Assembly (NCBI GenBank): GCA_002293965.1
Contig: DBEG01000037.1
Span: 1-11,461, forward strand
Length of the DNA: 11,461 nt
Direction: 5' to 3'
DNA from: Actinobacteria bacterium UBA912
Lineage (GTDB): Bacteria > Actinomycetota > Coriobacteriia > Anaerosomatales > UBA912
The notes under the pieces are model-generated. The model was not told the DNA's origin. It made no database searches and saw nothing but the letters and a program-made list of their open reading frames with translations. Both the position numbers and the translations under genes were made by a program. Below, in pieces: positions 1-6,758 of this stretch; position 1 is the first letter of the stretch; each line of letters starts with the position of its first letter.

Positions 1-1
1 G

Positions 2-64
2 TTCGCTGGGTGCATGGTGAGGGCAGCCGACATCTCCCGACTTCGACCGAAGGGATCGCAGTGA
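2..64 (+). CDS. 3' end of an unidentified upstream gene (partial)
   Basis: An open frame enters from the left edge and ends at a TGA at 62-64, giving a 20-residue tail that finishes RLRPKGSQ. The stop overlaps the proposed GTG start of cmk by four bases (GTGA), the same arrangement seen at most junctions downstream, which is the main reason to think the frame is real. In related genomes the gene before cmk is often a 23S rRNA pseudouridine synthase (rluB) or a shikimate-pathway gene such as aroA, but this tail is too short and matches no C-terminus I recognise. It could also be chance open sequence. Confidence 0.45.
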   Translation, partial: FAGCMVRAADISRLRPKGSQ

Positions 65-747
65 TAGTCGCCATAGATGGACCAGCAGGCTCGGGTAAGT
101 CCACAGTCGCAAAAGCTGTGGCCGAGCGCCTCGGCATCCATCATCTCGACACCGGCGCGATGTACCGCAGCGTGGCACTGAAGGCTCTGAGGGCTGGAGT
201 CGATCTTGCAGATGATCTCGCTGTTGGCGAGATCGCCCGTTCGGCGAGGATCGATCTTCGCGTGCTCGACGCTGATCCCGGCTCACGAGAACCAATGCAC
301 CACCATCAGGTGTTGCTTGACGGCATCGACGTCACCGCCGACATTCGCACCCCCATAGTCGACCAGGCTGTCTCGATGGTCGCACGCTTACCGCAGGTCC
401 GCGAAGCTATGGTTGCACGCCAACAGGAGATAGGTTCGCGGATATCGCTCGTTGCCGAAGGTCGCGATGTTGGCACAGTGGTTTTTCCCGACGCGGGAGT
501 GAAGGTCTTCCTCACCGCTTCACCCGAGGTTCGGGCCGCTCGCAGACATCGTGATCTGGCCCACACAGGCGAGAGGATCGAGGCCTCGGCCGTTGGCGAG
601 ATGCTCGACCGTCGCGACGAGGCCGACCGCACCCGTGCCGTGGGCCCGCTGGCAGCAGCCGCCGACGCCGAGATCATCGACACCTCGGATCTCACGGTCG
701 ATCAGGTGATCGATCGAGTGGTCGAGCTGGTCAGGAGTCGATCATGA
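61..747 (+). CDS. cmk: Cytidylate kinase (CMP/dCMP kinase)
   Basis: Cytoplasmic nucleoside monophosphate kinase that phosphorylates CMP and dCMP with ATP, feeding CTP/dCTP and hence CDP-diacylglycerol synthesis. The 228-residue product shows the P-loop GPAGSGKS at residues 7-14, the CMP-site signature LDTGAMYR near 29-36, the family motif EGRDVGTVVFPDA at 133-145 and the lid-type arginine-rich stretch DRRDEADRTR around 183-192. The frame is open back to a GTG at 10, but I chose the GTG at 61. It places the hydrophobic first strand directly before the P-loop as in other family members, has GAAGGGA at 49-55 at good spacing, and gives the usual length of about 220-230. The stop overlaps plsC by four bases (ATGA), implying translational coupling. 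Confidence 0.95.
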   Translation: MIVAIDGPAGSGKSTVAKAVAERLGIHHLDTGAMYRSVALKALRAGVDLADDLAVGEIARSARIDLRVLDADPGSREPMHHHQVLLDGIDVTADIRTPIVDQAVSMVARLPQVREAMVARQQEIGSRISLVAEGRDVGTVVFPDAGVKVFLTASPEVRAARRHRDLAHTGERIEASAVGEMLDRRDEADRTRAVGPLAAAADAEIIDTSDLTVDQVIDRVVELVRSRS

Positions 748-1418
748 GCGCACCAAATCCCCTTGCTCCGACGAACTCTTTCACCTTCGCATTGAGTGTT
801 CGCAAGTACCTTGCATCACCGTTTCGACGTCTCTTCAGGACCAAGGTGTACGGTACTCAAAACGTTCCCGACGGACCCGTCATCTTCGCGGGCAACCACA
901 TCTCCTATGCGGATCCGATGATCCTCTGGGCTTCTGCGTCGCGTCCTGTGCACTTCATGGCTAAGTCGACGCTGTGGGAGAATCCGGTGCTTGCCTGGGG
1001 ACTTTCCAGGCTCTGGGCGTTCCCTGTCGATCGCGACAAACCCGACCGCACAGCCATCCACATCGCAGAGACGCTGCTCAAACGCGGAGATACTGTCGGC
1101 ATCTTTCCCGAGGGCACTCGCAACTTGTCCGGAACCGCAGATGCACAGCAGGGCGTGGCGTTCATCGCATTGCGTGCAGGAGCGCCCATCGTCCCGGTCG
1201 CCATAGTCGGCACCGAGAAAATCCGGCCGCGTGGAGTCCGCACGATCCGCTTCCCGCAGGTCAAAATCGCCTTCGGCCAGCCAATCGTCCCCGCGGATTT
1301 CTCCGAGGGCACACGCAAGGAACAGATGGCGATGATCACCTCGGCGGTCATGAAAGGCATCGAATCCCAAGTCGCCAAAGTGAGAGAGGGTTCGCTTGAA
1401 GAGGGGAGTGCGAGATGA
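744..1418 (+). CDS. plsC: 1-acyl-sn-glycerol-3-phosphate acyltransferase
   Basis: Membrane-associated acyltransferase that converts lysophosphatidate to phosphatidate. The 224 residues contain the family's ordered motifs: the catalytic H-x4-D box NHISYAD at 51-57 (H52, D57), motif II with FPVDR at 93-97, motif III FPEGTRN at 121-127 that binds the glycerol phosphate, and motif IV APIVPVAI near 147-154. The ATG overlaps the cmk stop (ATGA), with AGGAG at 733-737 six bases upstream. The stop in turn overlaps the ispH ATG. The location with plsY and gpsA in one block agrees with a role in phospholipid synthesis. PlsC paralogues with other acceptors exist (for example in lipid remodelling), so the exact acyl preference cannot be read from the sequence. 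Confidence 0.93.
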   Translation: MSAPNPLAPTNSFTFALSVRKYLASPFRRLFRTKVYGTQNVPDGPVIFAGNHISYADPMILWASASRPVHFMAKSTLWENPVLAWGLSRLWAFPVDRDKPDRTAIHIAETLLKRGDTVGIFPEGTRNLSGTADAQQGVAFIALRAGAPIVPVAIVGTEKIRPRGVRTIRFPQVKIAFGQPIVPADFSEGTRKEQMAMITSAVMKGIESQVAKVREGSLEEGSAR

Positions 1419-2257
1419 AGGTGCGGGTCGCTCGGCACGCAGGAGTCTGCTACGGGGTTGAGCGCGCACTCAAACTCGCCGAGGAGGCCGCATCGGCAAG
1501 CACCGAAGTCCACACGCTCGGTCCGCTGATCCACAATCCACAGGCAGTGAGCGAGTTGCGCGACGCCGGGATTGTCGCTGCCGAGTCGCTCGAAGAGGTC
1601 GGCGAAGGTGTGCTCATCATCCGCTCACACGGGGTCGATCCAGCGATAATCGAAGCCGCCCGATCCAAAGGTCTCATCGTCATCGACGCGACCTGTCCGC
1701 ACGTGAGCAAGGTCCATCAGGCAGCAAGTGTGCTGCGTGACGAAGGCTACCATGTCGTCATTGTCGGCGAGGCCGATCACCCGGAAGTCGAAGGCATCAT
1801 GGCCCACGCTGGCGGTGAGGCCCTCGTGGTCCAGAGCGAGGCCGAGCTCCCATCGCACATTCCCGCAGGCAAGGTGGGGGTCGTCGTCCAGACCACGCAG
1901 TCCCTCAAGAGCCTCACCGCAGTGGTCGATGCCCTAGTCCCGTGCTCGCGTGAGATCCGTGTCTTCAACACGATCTGTTCGGCCACTGCCAAACGTCAAC
2001 ATTCCGCCGAGGAACTCGCTGCGGGTGTTGATGTCGTGATTGTGGTTGGAGGCTACAACTCCGGCAACACAGCCCGCCTCACCGAGGTCAGCAAAGCAGT
2101 GAATCCGCGGACCTGGCAGGTAGAGACCGCAGAAGAGGTCGACGAGTCATGGTTCACCGGAGCCATGCTCGTCGGCGTAACCGCCGGGGCCTCGACTCCC
2201 GACAAGCAGATGCGCGAGGTCATCTCGGCGATCGAGGCGATCGGAACATCGATGTGA
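1415..2257 (+). CDS. ispH: 4-hydroxy-3-methylbut-2-enyl diphosphate reductase
   Basis: Last enzyme of the MEP (non-mevalonate) isoprenoid pathway; an iron-sulfur enzyme that reductively dehydroxylates HMBPP to IPP and DMAPP. The 280-residue product has the three cluster cysteines C12 (GVCYGV), C94 (DATCPHV) and C188 (NTICSAT). It also has substrate-binding histidines H40, H72 and H122, the catalytic glutamate E124 in DHPEVEG, the NSGNT segment at 215-219 and the late GASTPD segment at 258-263. It matches the usual single-domain length with no fused S1 repeats. GAGGGGAG at 1401-1408 is a strong ribosome site six bases from the ATG. The gene overlaps plsC by four bases and the next gene by four bases. 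It indicates isoprenoid synthesis by the MEP route and a need for low-potential electrons (ferredoxin or flavodoxin). Confidence 0.96.
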   Translation: MKVRVARHAGVCYGVERALKLAEEAASASTEVHTLGPLIHNPQAVSELRDAGIVAAESLEEVGEGVLIIRSHGVDPAIIEAARSKGLIVIDATCPHVSKVHQAASVLRDEGYHVVIVGEADHPEVEGIMAHAGGEALVVQSEAELPSHIPAGKVGVVVQTTQSLKSLTAVVDALVPCSREIRVFNTICSATAKRQHSAEELAAGVDVVIVVGGYNSGNTARLTEVSKAVNPRTWQVETAEEVDESWFTGAMLVGVTAGASTPDKQMREVISAIEAIGTSM

Positions 2258-3549
2258 TTGGCTTCGTTGAACTCGGATCCCCCGCTAATAAGCAGGGCAT
2301 CGTTGCTGGAGACACGATAATCGCAGTGGATGGTCACCGAATCGCCGACGTCATCGATTGGCAGTGGTTTTCCACCGAGGACCACATCACGCTCTCAATA
2401 CGCACCGCCGAAGGGACCGCTCGCGAGGTTGAACTGACCCGCGAGTTCGGCAGTGGTTGGGGGATCCACTTCGAGGAACGACTCTTCGACAGCATCCGCA
2501 CATGCCGCAACAAGTGTGAGTTCTGCTTCGTTGCTCAACTGCCGCCAGGTCTGCGAGAGACGCTGTATGTGCGCGATGACGACTTCCGTCTGTCGTTTCT
2601 GGACGGCAACTTCATCTCACTGACCAATCTTAGCGAGGCCGATCTCTCCCGAATCATCGAGCAAAGATTATCACCGCTCTACATCTCACTTCACGCCGTC
2701 GACCAGCAGGTCCGCTCCCGGTTGATCGGGTGCGCACGAGACAGTGCCATCGAGAGCCTGCTTACGCTCACGGAGGCTGGTATCGAGACCCACATACAAA
2801 TAGTGCTCACGCCCCAGGTCAACGACGGAGGCGTCCTCGAAGAGACCCTTACGTGGCTCGCTGAGCGCAACAACATCCTCTCGGTAGGGATAGTCCCCCT
2901 AGGCTACACCAGCCATCAGAATCGTTTCGACTCGTCGTGGGAGGATCCTTCGGCGGCTCTATCCGTGATAGAGCAGGTCCGACCCTGGCAAGCAGCGCGG
3001 CGATCGGAATTCGGCATCGATTGGGTCTACCTCGCCGATGAGTTCTACATCAACGCGGGCCAAGTCCTGCCCGAGGCCTCGTGCTACGACGGATTCCCGC
3101 AGTACGAGAACGGCATCGGCATCGCCCGGCACTTCCTCGACGATATTGCCGCATCCAGCGAGGCCCTACGGGCAGCGTTGCGTGCTGCTCCGCCCGCACA
3201 ATGGACCACGCTTGTCACCGGGACACTTGCCGGCGGCGTGCTGCGCGACGCACTCGCAACCATCGGCCCTCAGGCAAGGTTTCGTATCCTCGAGGTGGAA
3301 AACCGCCTCTTCGGCGGAAACGTCTGTGTCACCGGCCTGCTTTCCGGGCGCGACATCGCTGAAGCGATCTGCGCTGACACGCAGTCGGGCTCGGCCGCCG
3401 AGCTCTACCTGGTGCCGGATATCATCTTCAACGCCGATGGACTGACGCTCGACGATCTGACCGCAAAGGAGCTGTCTGCCGCAACGCCTGCACGCGTGCG
3501 CATCGTGACCACCGACGCTGACGGTCTTTTGAGCGGCCTACACCCGTGA
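2254..3549 (+). CDS. PDZ-domain radical SAM protein of the DUF512 family, function unknown
   Basis: A 431-residue protein with three parts. An N-terminal PDZ-like segment occupies about residues 1-60 and contains GSPANKQGIVAGDTIIAVDG. A radical SAM core carries the cluster motif C-x3-C-x2-C (C84, C88, C91 in RTCRNKCEFCF). A C-terminal DUF512 half contains DEFYINAG at 262-269, GFPQYENGIG at 280-289, VTGLLSGRDI at 359-368 and LVPDIIF at 386-392. Family members occur in cyanobacteria, Clostridia and relatives, often beside der, and I know of no established reaction. The frame is open upstream to 2149 inside ispH, but I chose GTG at 2254. It overlaps the ispH stop as GTGA and places the PDZ fold at the very N-terminus; a longer start would add residues read from the overlapping ispH gene. 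No strong Shine-Dalgarno is visible, so translation is probably coupled to ispH. Confidence 0.9.
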   Translation: MIGFVELGSPANKQGIVAGDTIIAVDGHRIADVIDWQWFSTEDHITLSIRTAEGTAREVELTREFGSGWGIHFEERLFDSIRTCRNKCEFCFVAQLPPGLRETLYVRDDDFRLSFLDGNFISLTNLSEADLSRIIEQRLSPLYISLHAVDQQVRSRLIGCARDSAIESLLTLTEAGIETHIQIVLTPQVNDGGVLEETLTWLAERNNILSVGIVPLGYTSHQNRFDSSWEDPSAALSVIEQVRPWQAARRSEFGIDWVYLADEFYINAGQVLPEASCYDGFPQYENGIGIARHFLDDIAASSEALRAALRAAPPAQWTTLVTGTLAGGVLRDALATIGPQARFRILEVENRLFGGNVCVTGLLSGRDIAEAICADTQSGSAAELYLVPDIIFNADGLTLDDLTAKELSAATPARVRIVTTDADGLLSGLHP

Positions 3550-3555
3550 TATCCT
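3547..3555 (+). promoter_or_regulatory. Possible extended -10 promoter element before der
   Basis: TGATATCCT resembles an extended -10 element (TGn followed by a TATAAT-like hexamer). It begins at the stop codon of the DUF512 gene and lies in the 57-base gap before der, the largest gap in the block. TTGAGC at 3529-3534 could be a -35, but the spacing of 15 is short. It would give der-plsY-gpsA their own promoter. Similar TGnTATC(A/C)T elements precede the oxoamine synthase and coaBC genes. Confidence 0.3.
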
Positions 3556-3594
3556 GATACTTCGATACTGACCGGCTCAATTTCAAGAAGTACT

Positions 3595-3599
3595 GGTGA
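3595..3599 (+). promoter_or_regulatory. Ribosome binding site of der
   Basis: GGTGA, which pairs with the GGTGATC part of the anti-Shine-Dalgarno complement, lies seven bases before the ATG at 3607. It supports that start; no upstream in-frame start was found in the gap. Confidence 0.5.
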
Positions 3600-3606
3600 A
3601 CCCTCG

Positions 3607-4914
3607 ATGACATTACCTATCGTTGCTGTTGTCGGCCGACCGAACGTTGGCAAGTCGACATTCGTGAACCGCATAGTCCAATCCGATACCGCGATCGTGC
3701 ATCCCTCATCGGGCGTGACGCGCGATCGCTCCTACCACAGAGCCGACTGGAACGGTCGTGAGTTCATGCTCATCGACACCGGTGGTATCGAGACTGCGAA
3801 GGACGATCCCTTCTCGGAGTCGATCCGCGCTCAGGCGATCATAGCCGCCGAGGAAGCTGACGCCATCGTCGTCCTCGTCGACGGAAAAGCCGGTGTCACC
3901 GCTGATGACGAGGCCATATCCAAACTGCTTCGCCGAGTAGACAAGCCGATCTTCCTCGCGGTCAACAAGATGGACACCCCCGACAAGACCCTCGAGATAC
4001 ACGAGTTCTGGAATCTCGGCATGGGGCAGCCGTGGCCTGTATCCGCCACGCACGGTCACGGCACAGGAGACCTTCTCGACGAACTGGTCGAGCAGTTGCC
4101 CGAGCCTGCACCTCACGTAGACGTCGATGCTATCGATGTGGCAATCATCGGACGTCCGAACGCGGGCAAGTCTTCGCTGCTCAACCGTATGGCAGGAATC
4201 GAACGCGCTATCGTCAGCGATGTGGCAGGCACCACAAGGGACGCACTCGATGTCATGGTCGAATATGGCGATCAGCGATACCGGCTGGTAGACACTGCGG
4301 GCATTCGCCGAAAGTCCCAGATCGACGAGGATGTCGAGTTCTACGGCTTCGTTCGCGCCATGCGTGCCATTGACAGAGCCGAGGTGGTGCTCCTCGTGAT
4401 CGATTCGACGATCGGGGTCACAGATGGCGACCAGCGCATCGCTCGATTCGCCAAAGAGCGGGGTACGGCGATGGTCGTGCTACTCAACAAGTGGGATCTG
4501 ATTGACGATCAGGAAGAGCGCGATGAGATCAAGTGGCAGATCGAAGACAAACTCGGGTTCGTCAGCTTCGCCCCGGTCCTGCGGATCAGTGCGCTGACTG
4601 GAGCCAAGGTCCATAAGATCTACAGTACGATCGATCAGGTGTGGGAATCCTACACCAGGGAGATCACGACGAATGCCCTGAACAGACTACTCACCGAAAT
4701 GCGTGATTTCGGTCATACAGTCAGCAAGGGTGCCGCCACCTTGCGCATGCACTATGTCACCCAGACGAGGACTTCTCCGCCGGGATTCACCTTCTTCGCG
4801 AACAATCCCAAACTTGTCGACGACTCATTTCGAAGGTATGTCGAGAATCGCCTGCGCTCGACATTCGACTTCACCGGCACTCCGATCTCGATCAAGTTCA
4901 AGCCGAAGGGCTGA
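3607..4914 (+). CDS. der: Ribosome-assembly GTPase Der (EngA)
   Basis: Tandem-domain GTPase needed for late 50S ribosomal subunit assembly. The 435 residues show GTPase domain 1 with GRPNVGKST at 10-18, the switch region around TRD 38-40, DTGG 57-60 and NKMD 120-123. GTPase domain 2 shows GRPNAGKSS at 182-190, DTAGIRRKS at 229-237 and NKWD 294-297. The C-terminal KH-like domain includes the HYVTQ segment at 382-386 and ends in a lysine-rich tail. The length is typical for the family. Both G domains keep all canonical residues. The gene follows the DUF512 gene after 57 bases, a neighbour pairing seen in several lineages, and precedes plsY by six bases. Confidence 0.97.
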   Translation: MTLPIVAVVGRPNVGKSTFVNRIVQSDTAIVHPSSGVTRDRSYHRADWNGREFMLIDTGGIETAKDDPFSESIRAQAIIAAEEADAIVVLVDGKAGVTADDEAISKLLRRVDKPIFLAVNKMDTPDKTLEIHEFWNLGMGQPWPVSATHGHGTGDLLDELVEQLPEPAPHVDVDAIDVAIIGRPNAGKSSLLNRMAGIERAIVSDVAGTTRDALDVMVEYGDQRYRLVDTAGIRRKSQIDEDVEFYGFVRAMRAIDRAEVVLLVIDSTIGVTDGDQRIARFAKERGTAMVVLLNKWDLIDDQEERDEIKWQIEDKLGFVSFAPVLRISALTGAKVHKIYSTIDQVWESYTREITTNALNRLLTEMRDFGHTVSKGAATLRMHYVTQTRTSPPGFTFFANNPKLVDDSFRRYVENRLRSTFDFTGTPISIKFKPKG

Positions 4915-4920
4915 TCGGGT

Positions 4921-5637
4921 GTGGAGACGATACTCCTTGCTCTTGGCGTTGCGGCGTTCTCATACTTCGTCGGGGCTATCCCGTTCGCGTTGCTCATAGG
5001 GAAGTGGTTCTTCGAAACAGACGTGCGCAACCACGGTTCTGGCAATCTCGGTGCCACCAACGTTATGAGGGTTCTCGGCTGGAAGGCCGGGCTTGCGGTA
5101 TTCCTTCTCGATGCGGCCAAGGGTGCTGTCTGTGTCGTTTTCGCCTCGGTTATCCATCCTGCCGCAGCCGGTGAACCCATGCAGGATATGTTGTACATCG
5201 GTGCTATGATTGCATCGGTTATGGGCCACTCGTACTCGCCATATATCGGGTTTCGGGGCGGAAAAGGAGTTGCCACCGCCGCTGGCGCGATGCTGGTACT
5301 CACCCCTGTTGCCTGGCTCGGGACATTCCTGACCTTCGCTGTGGTTGTCGCCATCTTCAAGATGGTTTCGCTTGGATCCATAGCGGCGGCCATCGTGTAT
5401 CCGATACTGACAGTCCTCATCGCAAGTGATCGTCCGGCGATCATGGCTCTTTCTGTGTTGGTGGCAGTGATTGTGATCTGGAGGCACCGAGTCAACATCG
5501 TGAGGATCGCGAAGGGGCAGGAGAGTAGGATCACCGACAAGAAATTGGCGCCGGACATCCCAAGTGGTGCTGCCGTCGATGATGTATCGACGGCAAGTGC
5601 ACCCTCAGAGAGCGACGAACACAGGAGCGGATCATGA
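4921..5637 (+). CDS. plsY: Acyl-phosphate:glycerol-3-phosphate acyltransferase
   Basis: Integral membrane enzyme that transfers an acyl group from acyl-phosphate (made by PlsX) to glycerol-3-phosphate, giving lysophosphatidate. The first hydrophobic segment spans about residues 2-26. Motif 1 GSGNLGATN is at 39-47 with R50 following. Motif 2 includes H103 and GFRGGKGVAT at 110-119, and motif 3 is KMVSLGS at 147-153. Further hydrophobic segments lie near 57-77, 90-102, 121-146 and 155-187. The start is GTG at 4921, with GAAGGG at 4905-4910 upstream. At 238 residues it is longer than the usual roughly 200: residues from about 205 form a hydrophilic, Ser/Asp/Ala-rich tail of no recognised function. 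The stop overlaps the gpsA ATG, so the supplier and user of glycerol-3-phosphate are translationally coupled. Confidence 0.94.
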   Translation: METILLALGVAAFSYFVGAIPFALLIGKWFFETDVRNHGSGNLGATNVMRVLGWKAGLAVFLLDAAKGAVCVVFASVIHPAAAGEPMQDMLYIGAMIASVMGHSYSPYIGFRGGKGVATAAGAMLVLTPVAWLGTFLTFAVVVAIFKMVSLGSIAAAIVYPILTVLIASDRPAIMALSVLVAVIVIWRHRVNIVRIAKGQESRITDKKLAPDIPSGAAVDDVSTASAPSESDEHRSGS

Positions 5638-6650
5638 GCATAGCTGTAGTGGGTGGTGGGTCTTGGGGCACAGCGGTGAGCTGGCTCCTCGGCGGTAAAG
5701 GCATCGAGGTTTCGATGTGGGTCAGGGAACCCGAGATAGCCGAGTCGATCAACACTTCGCGCAGGAATCCTATCTACCTCAAGGATATCGAGCTTTCGGC
5801 ATCTGTGACGGCGAGTAGCGAGATCAAGACGGCGGTTTCCGCGGTCGAAGCGGTGATCATCGCCACCCCTAGCATCGCAGTGAGATCGATGGCCCAGGCC
5901 ATGGCCACATATGTGCCTGCTGACACCCCTGTTATCGTGCTGTCAAAAGGGGTGGAGAGCGGCACTTCCATGCTCATGACCCAGGTGCTCGCCGACGTAC
6001 TCGGAAACCCTGCGCGTCTTGCAGCACTCTCCGGCCCCAACCACGCCGAGGAAGTCAGCCGAGGAATCCCAACCGCTACGGTCGTCGCCTCTCACGACGA
6101 GGTGGTCGGAAGGTTCTTCCAGGAGCTCTTCATGACACGCACCTTCCGCGTCTACACGAACCCTGATGTCGTCGGCGTAGAACTTTGTGCGGCATCCAAG
6201 AACGTCATCGCAATCGCTGCAGGGATGTCCGATGGCCTCGGTTATGGCGACAACACCAAGGCGACCCTCATGACGCGCGGACTTGCCGAAATGGCACGCC
6301 TTGGTGCCGCAATGGGTGCCAACCCGCTCACGTACATGGGCCTTGCCGGAGTCGGCGACCTGATCGCTACATGTACCTCGAAACATAGTCGAAACCGATC
6401 CCTAGGTGAGCACGTCGCTAAGGGAGGGGACGTCGCGGGCTGGGAGGCTAAGACCCAGATGGTCGCCGAGGGGGCTGTCAGCTGCATCACCGTTGACGAG
6501 CTGGCCAGGCAGCACGGTATCGAGCTTCCCATCACGATCCAGGTGCGGGAAGTACTCCATGCCCAGGGATCCCTTGAGGACGCAGCCCGTTCCTTGATGG
6601 GCCGAGAAGCCCGCGATGAACTGCACGGCATGGGGCTTGTCGACGACTGA
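5634..6650 (+). CDS. gpsA: NAD(P)H-dependent glycerol-3-phosphate dehydrogenase
   Basis: Cytoplasmic enzyme that reduces dihydroxyacetone phosphate to sn-glycerol-3-phosphate, the backbone for PlsY and PlsC. The 338 residues begin with a Rossmann fold whose dinucleotide motif is GGGSWG at 7-12. Later motifs are LSKGVE at 103-108, LSGPNHAEE at 132-140, the catalytic lysine K189 in AASKN, GYGDNTKA at 203-210, GLAGVGDLIATC at 236-247 and SRNR at 252-255 for phosphate and cofactor contacts. AGGAG at 5623-5627 lies six bases before the ATG, which overlaps the plsY stop as ATGA. The protein is of ordinary length and is the last gene of the plus-strand block. I see no convincing Rho-independent terminator after it. 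Confidence 0.96.
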   Translation: MSIAVVGGGSWGTAVSWLLGGKGIEVSMWVREPEIAESINTSRRNPIYLKDIELSASVTASSEIKTAVSAVEAVIIATPSIAVRSMAQAMATYVPADTPVIVLSKGVESGTSMLMTQVLADVLGNPARLAALSGPNHAEEVSRGIPTATVVASHDEVVGRFFQELFMTRTFRVYTNPDVVGVELCAASKNVIAIAAGMSDGLGYGDNTKATLMTRGLAEMARLGAAMGANPLTYMGLAGVGDLIATCTSKHSRNRSLGEHVAKGGDVAGWEAKTQMVAEGAVSCITVDELARQHGIELPITIQVREVLHAQGSLEDAARSLMGREARDELHGMGLVDD

Positions 6651-6684
6651 CCGCTAGCGTTTCTCGGTAGAGGACATCTGCTTC

Positions 6685-6693
6685 TGGTATCAT
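6685..6693 (+). promoter_or_regulatory. Predicted extended -10 promoter of the oxoamine synthase gene
   Basis: TGGTATCAT matches TGn plus TATAAT with one mismatch. No good -35 is seen at the expected place, as is common for extended -10 promoters. It lies in the 108-base gap after gpsA and would start transcription near 6700, giving a leader of about 60 bases. Confidence 0.45.
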
Positions 6694-6720
6694 GTGCACA
6701 GAAGTGTACACATCATGATA
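6688..6720. repeat. Inverted repeat overlapping the -10 element (operator candidate)
   Basis: TATCATG at 6688-6694 and CATGATA at 6714-6720 are perfect inverted arms. Between them lie two 8-base palindromes, TGTGCACA at 6693-6700 and GTGTACAC at 6704-6711, with centres 11 bases apart, about one helical turn. The left arm contains the TATCAT of the predicted -10, so a dimeric regulator bound here would block RNA polymerase. The regulator is unknown and no regulatory gene is adjacent. Confidence 0.45.
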
Positions 6721-6734
6721 TCGGGCGCCCGATA
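6719..6734. repeat. Perfect 16-base palindrome in the leader of the oxoamine synthase gene
   Basis: TATCGGGCGCCCGATA is exactly self-complementary. As DNA it could be an operator for a dimeric regulator; as RNA it would fold into a GC-rich six-pair hairpin with a GCGC loop, ending 12 bases before the Shine-Dalgarno. No T-tract follows, so it is not a typical terminator. Confidence 0.5.
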
Positions 6735-6746
6735 CCGACTCTCGAT

Positions 6747-6752
6747 AGGGGG
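6747..6752 (+). promoter_or_regulatory. Ribosome binding site deciding the start at 6759
   Basis: AGGGGG lies six bases before the ATG at 6759. A later in-frame ATG at 6774 has no such site at suitable spacing, so the earlier start is preferred. Confidence 0.55.
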
Positions 6753-6758
6753 CAGTGG

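Noticed and set aside
10..60. Longer cmk starting at GTG 10.
   Set aside because: The 17 extra residues are polar and unlike the family N-terminus, and they overlap the putative tail of the preceding gene; GTG 61 has a suitably spaced purine-rich site.
816..1534. Two long minus-strand open frames across plsC and the start of ispH.
   Set aside because: Both are shadows of conserved genes, overlap each other in different frames and show no domain motifs.
4752..5558. 268-codon open frame on the minus strand opposite the der 3' end and plsY.
   Set aside because: It is antisense to two strongly supported genes. Its translation is rich in Thr, Ala, Ile, Met and Pro with no domain I recognise, as expected for the mirror of GC-rich codons.
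6651..6684. Search for a Rho-independent terminator after gpsA.
   Set aside because: No stem followed by a T-run is visible. The block may read through or end by Rho or a factor-dependent route.
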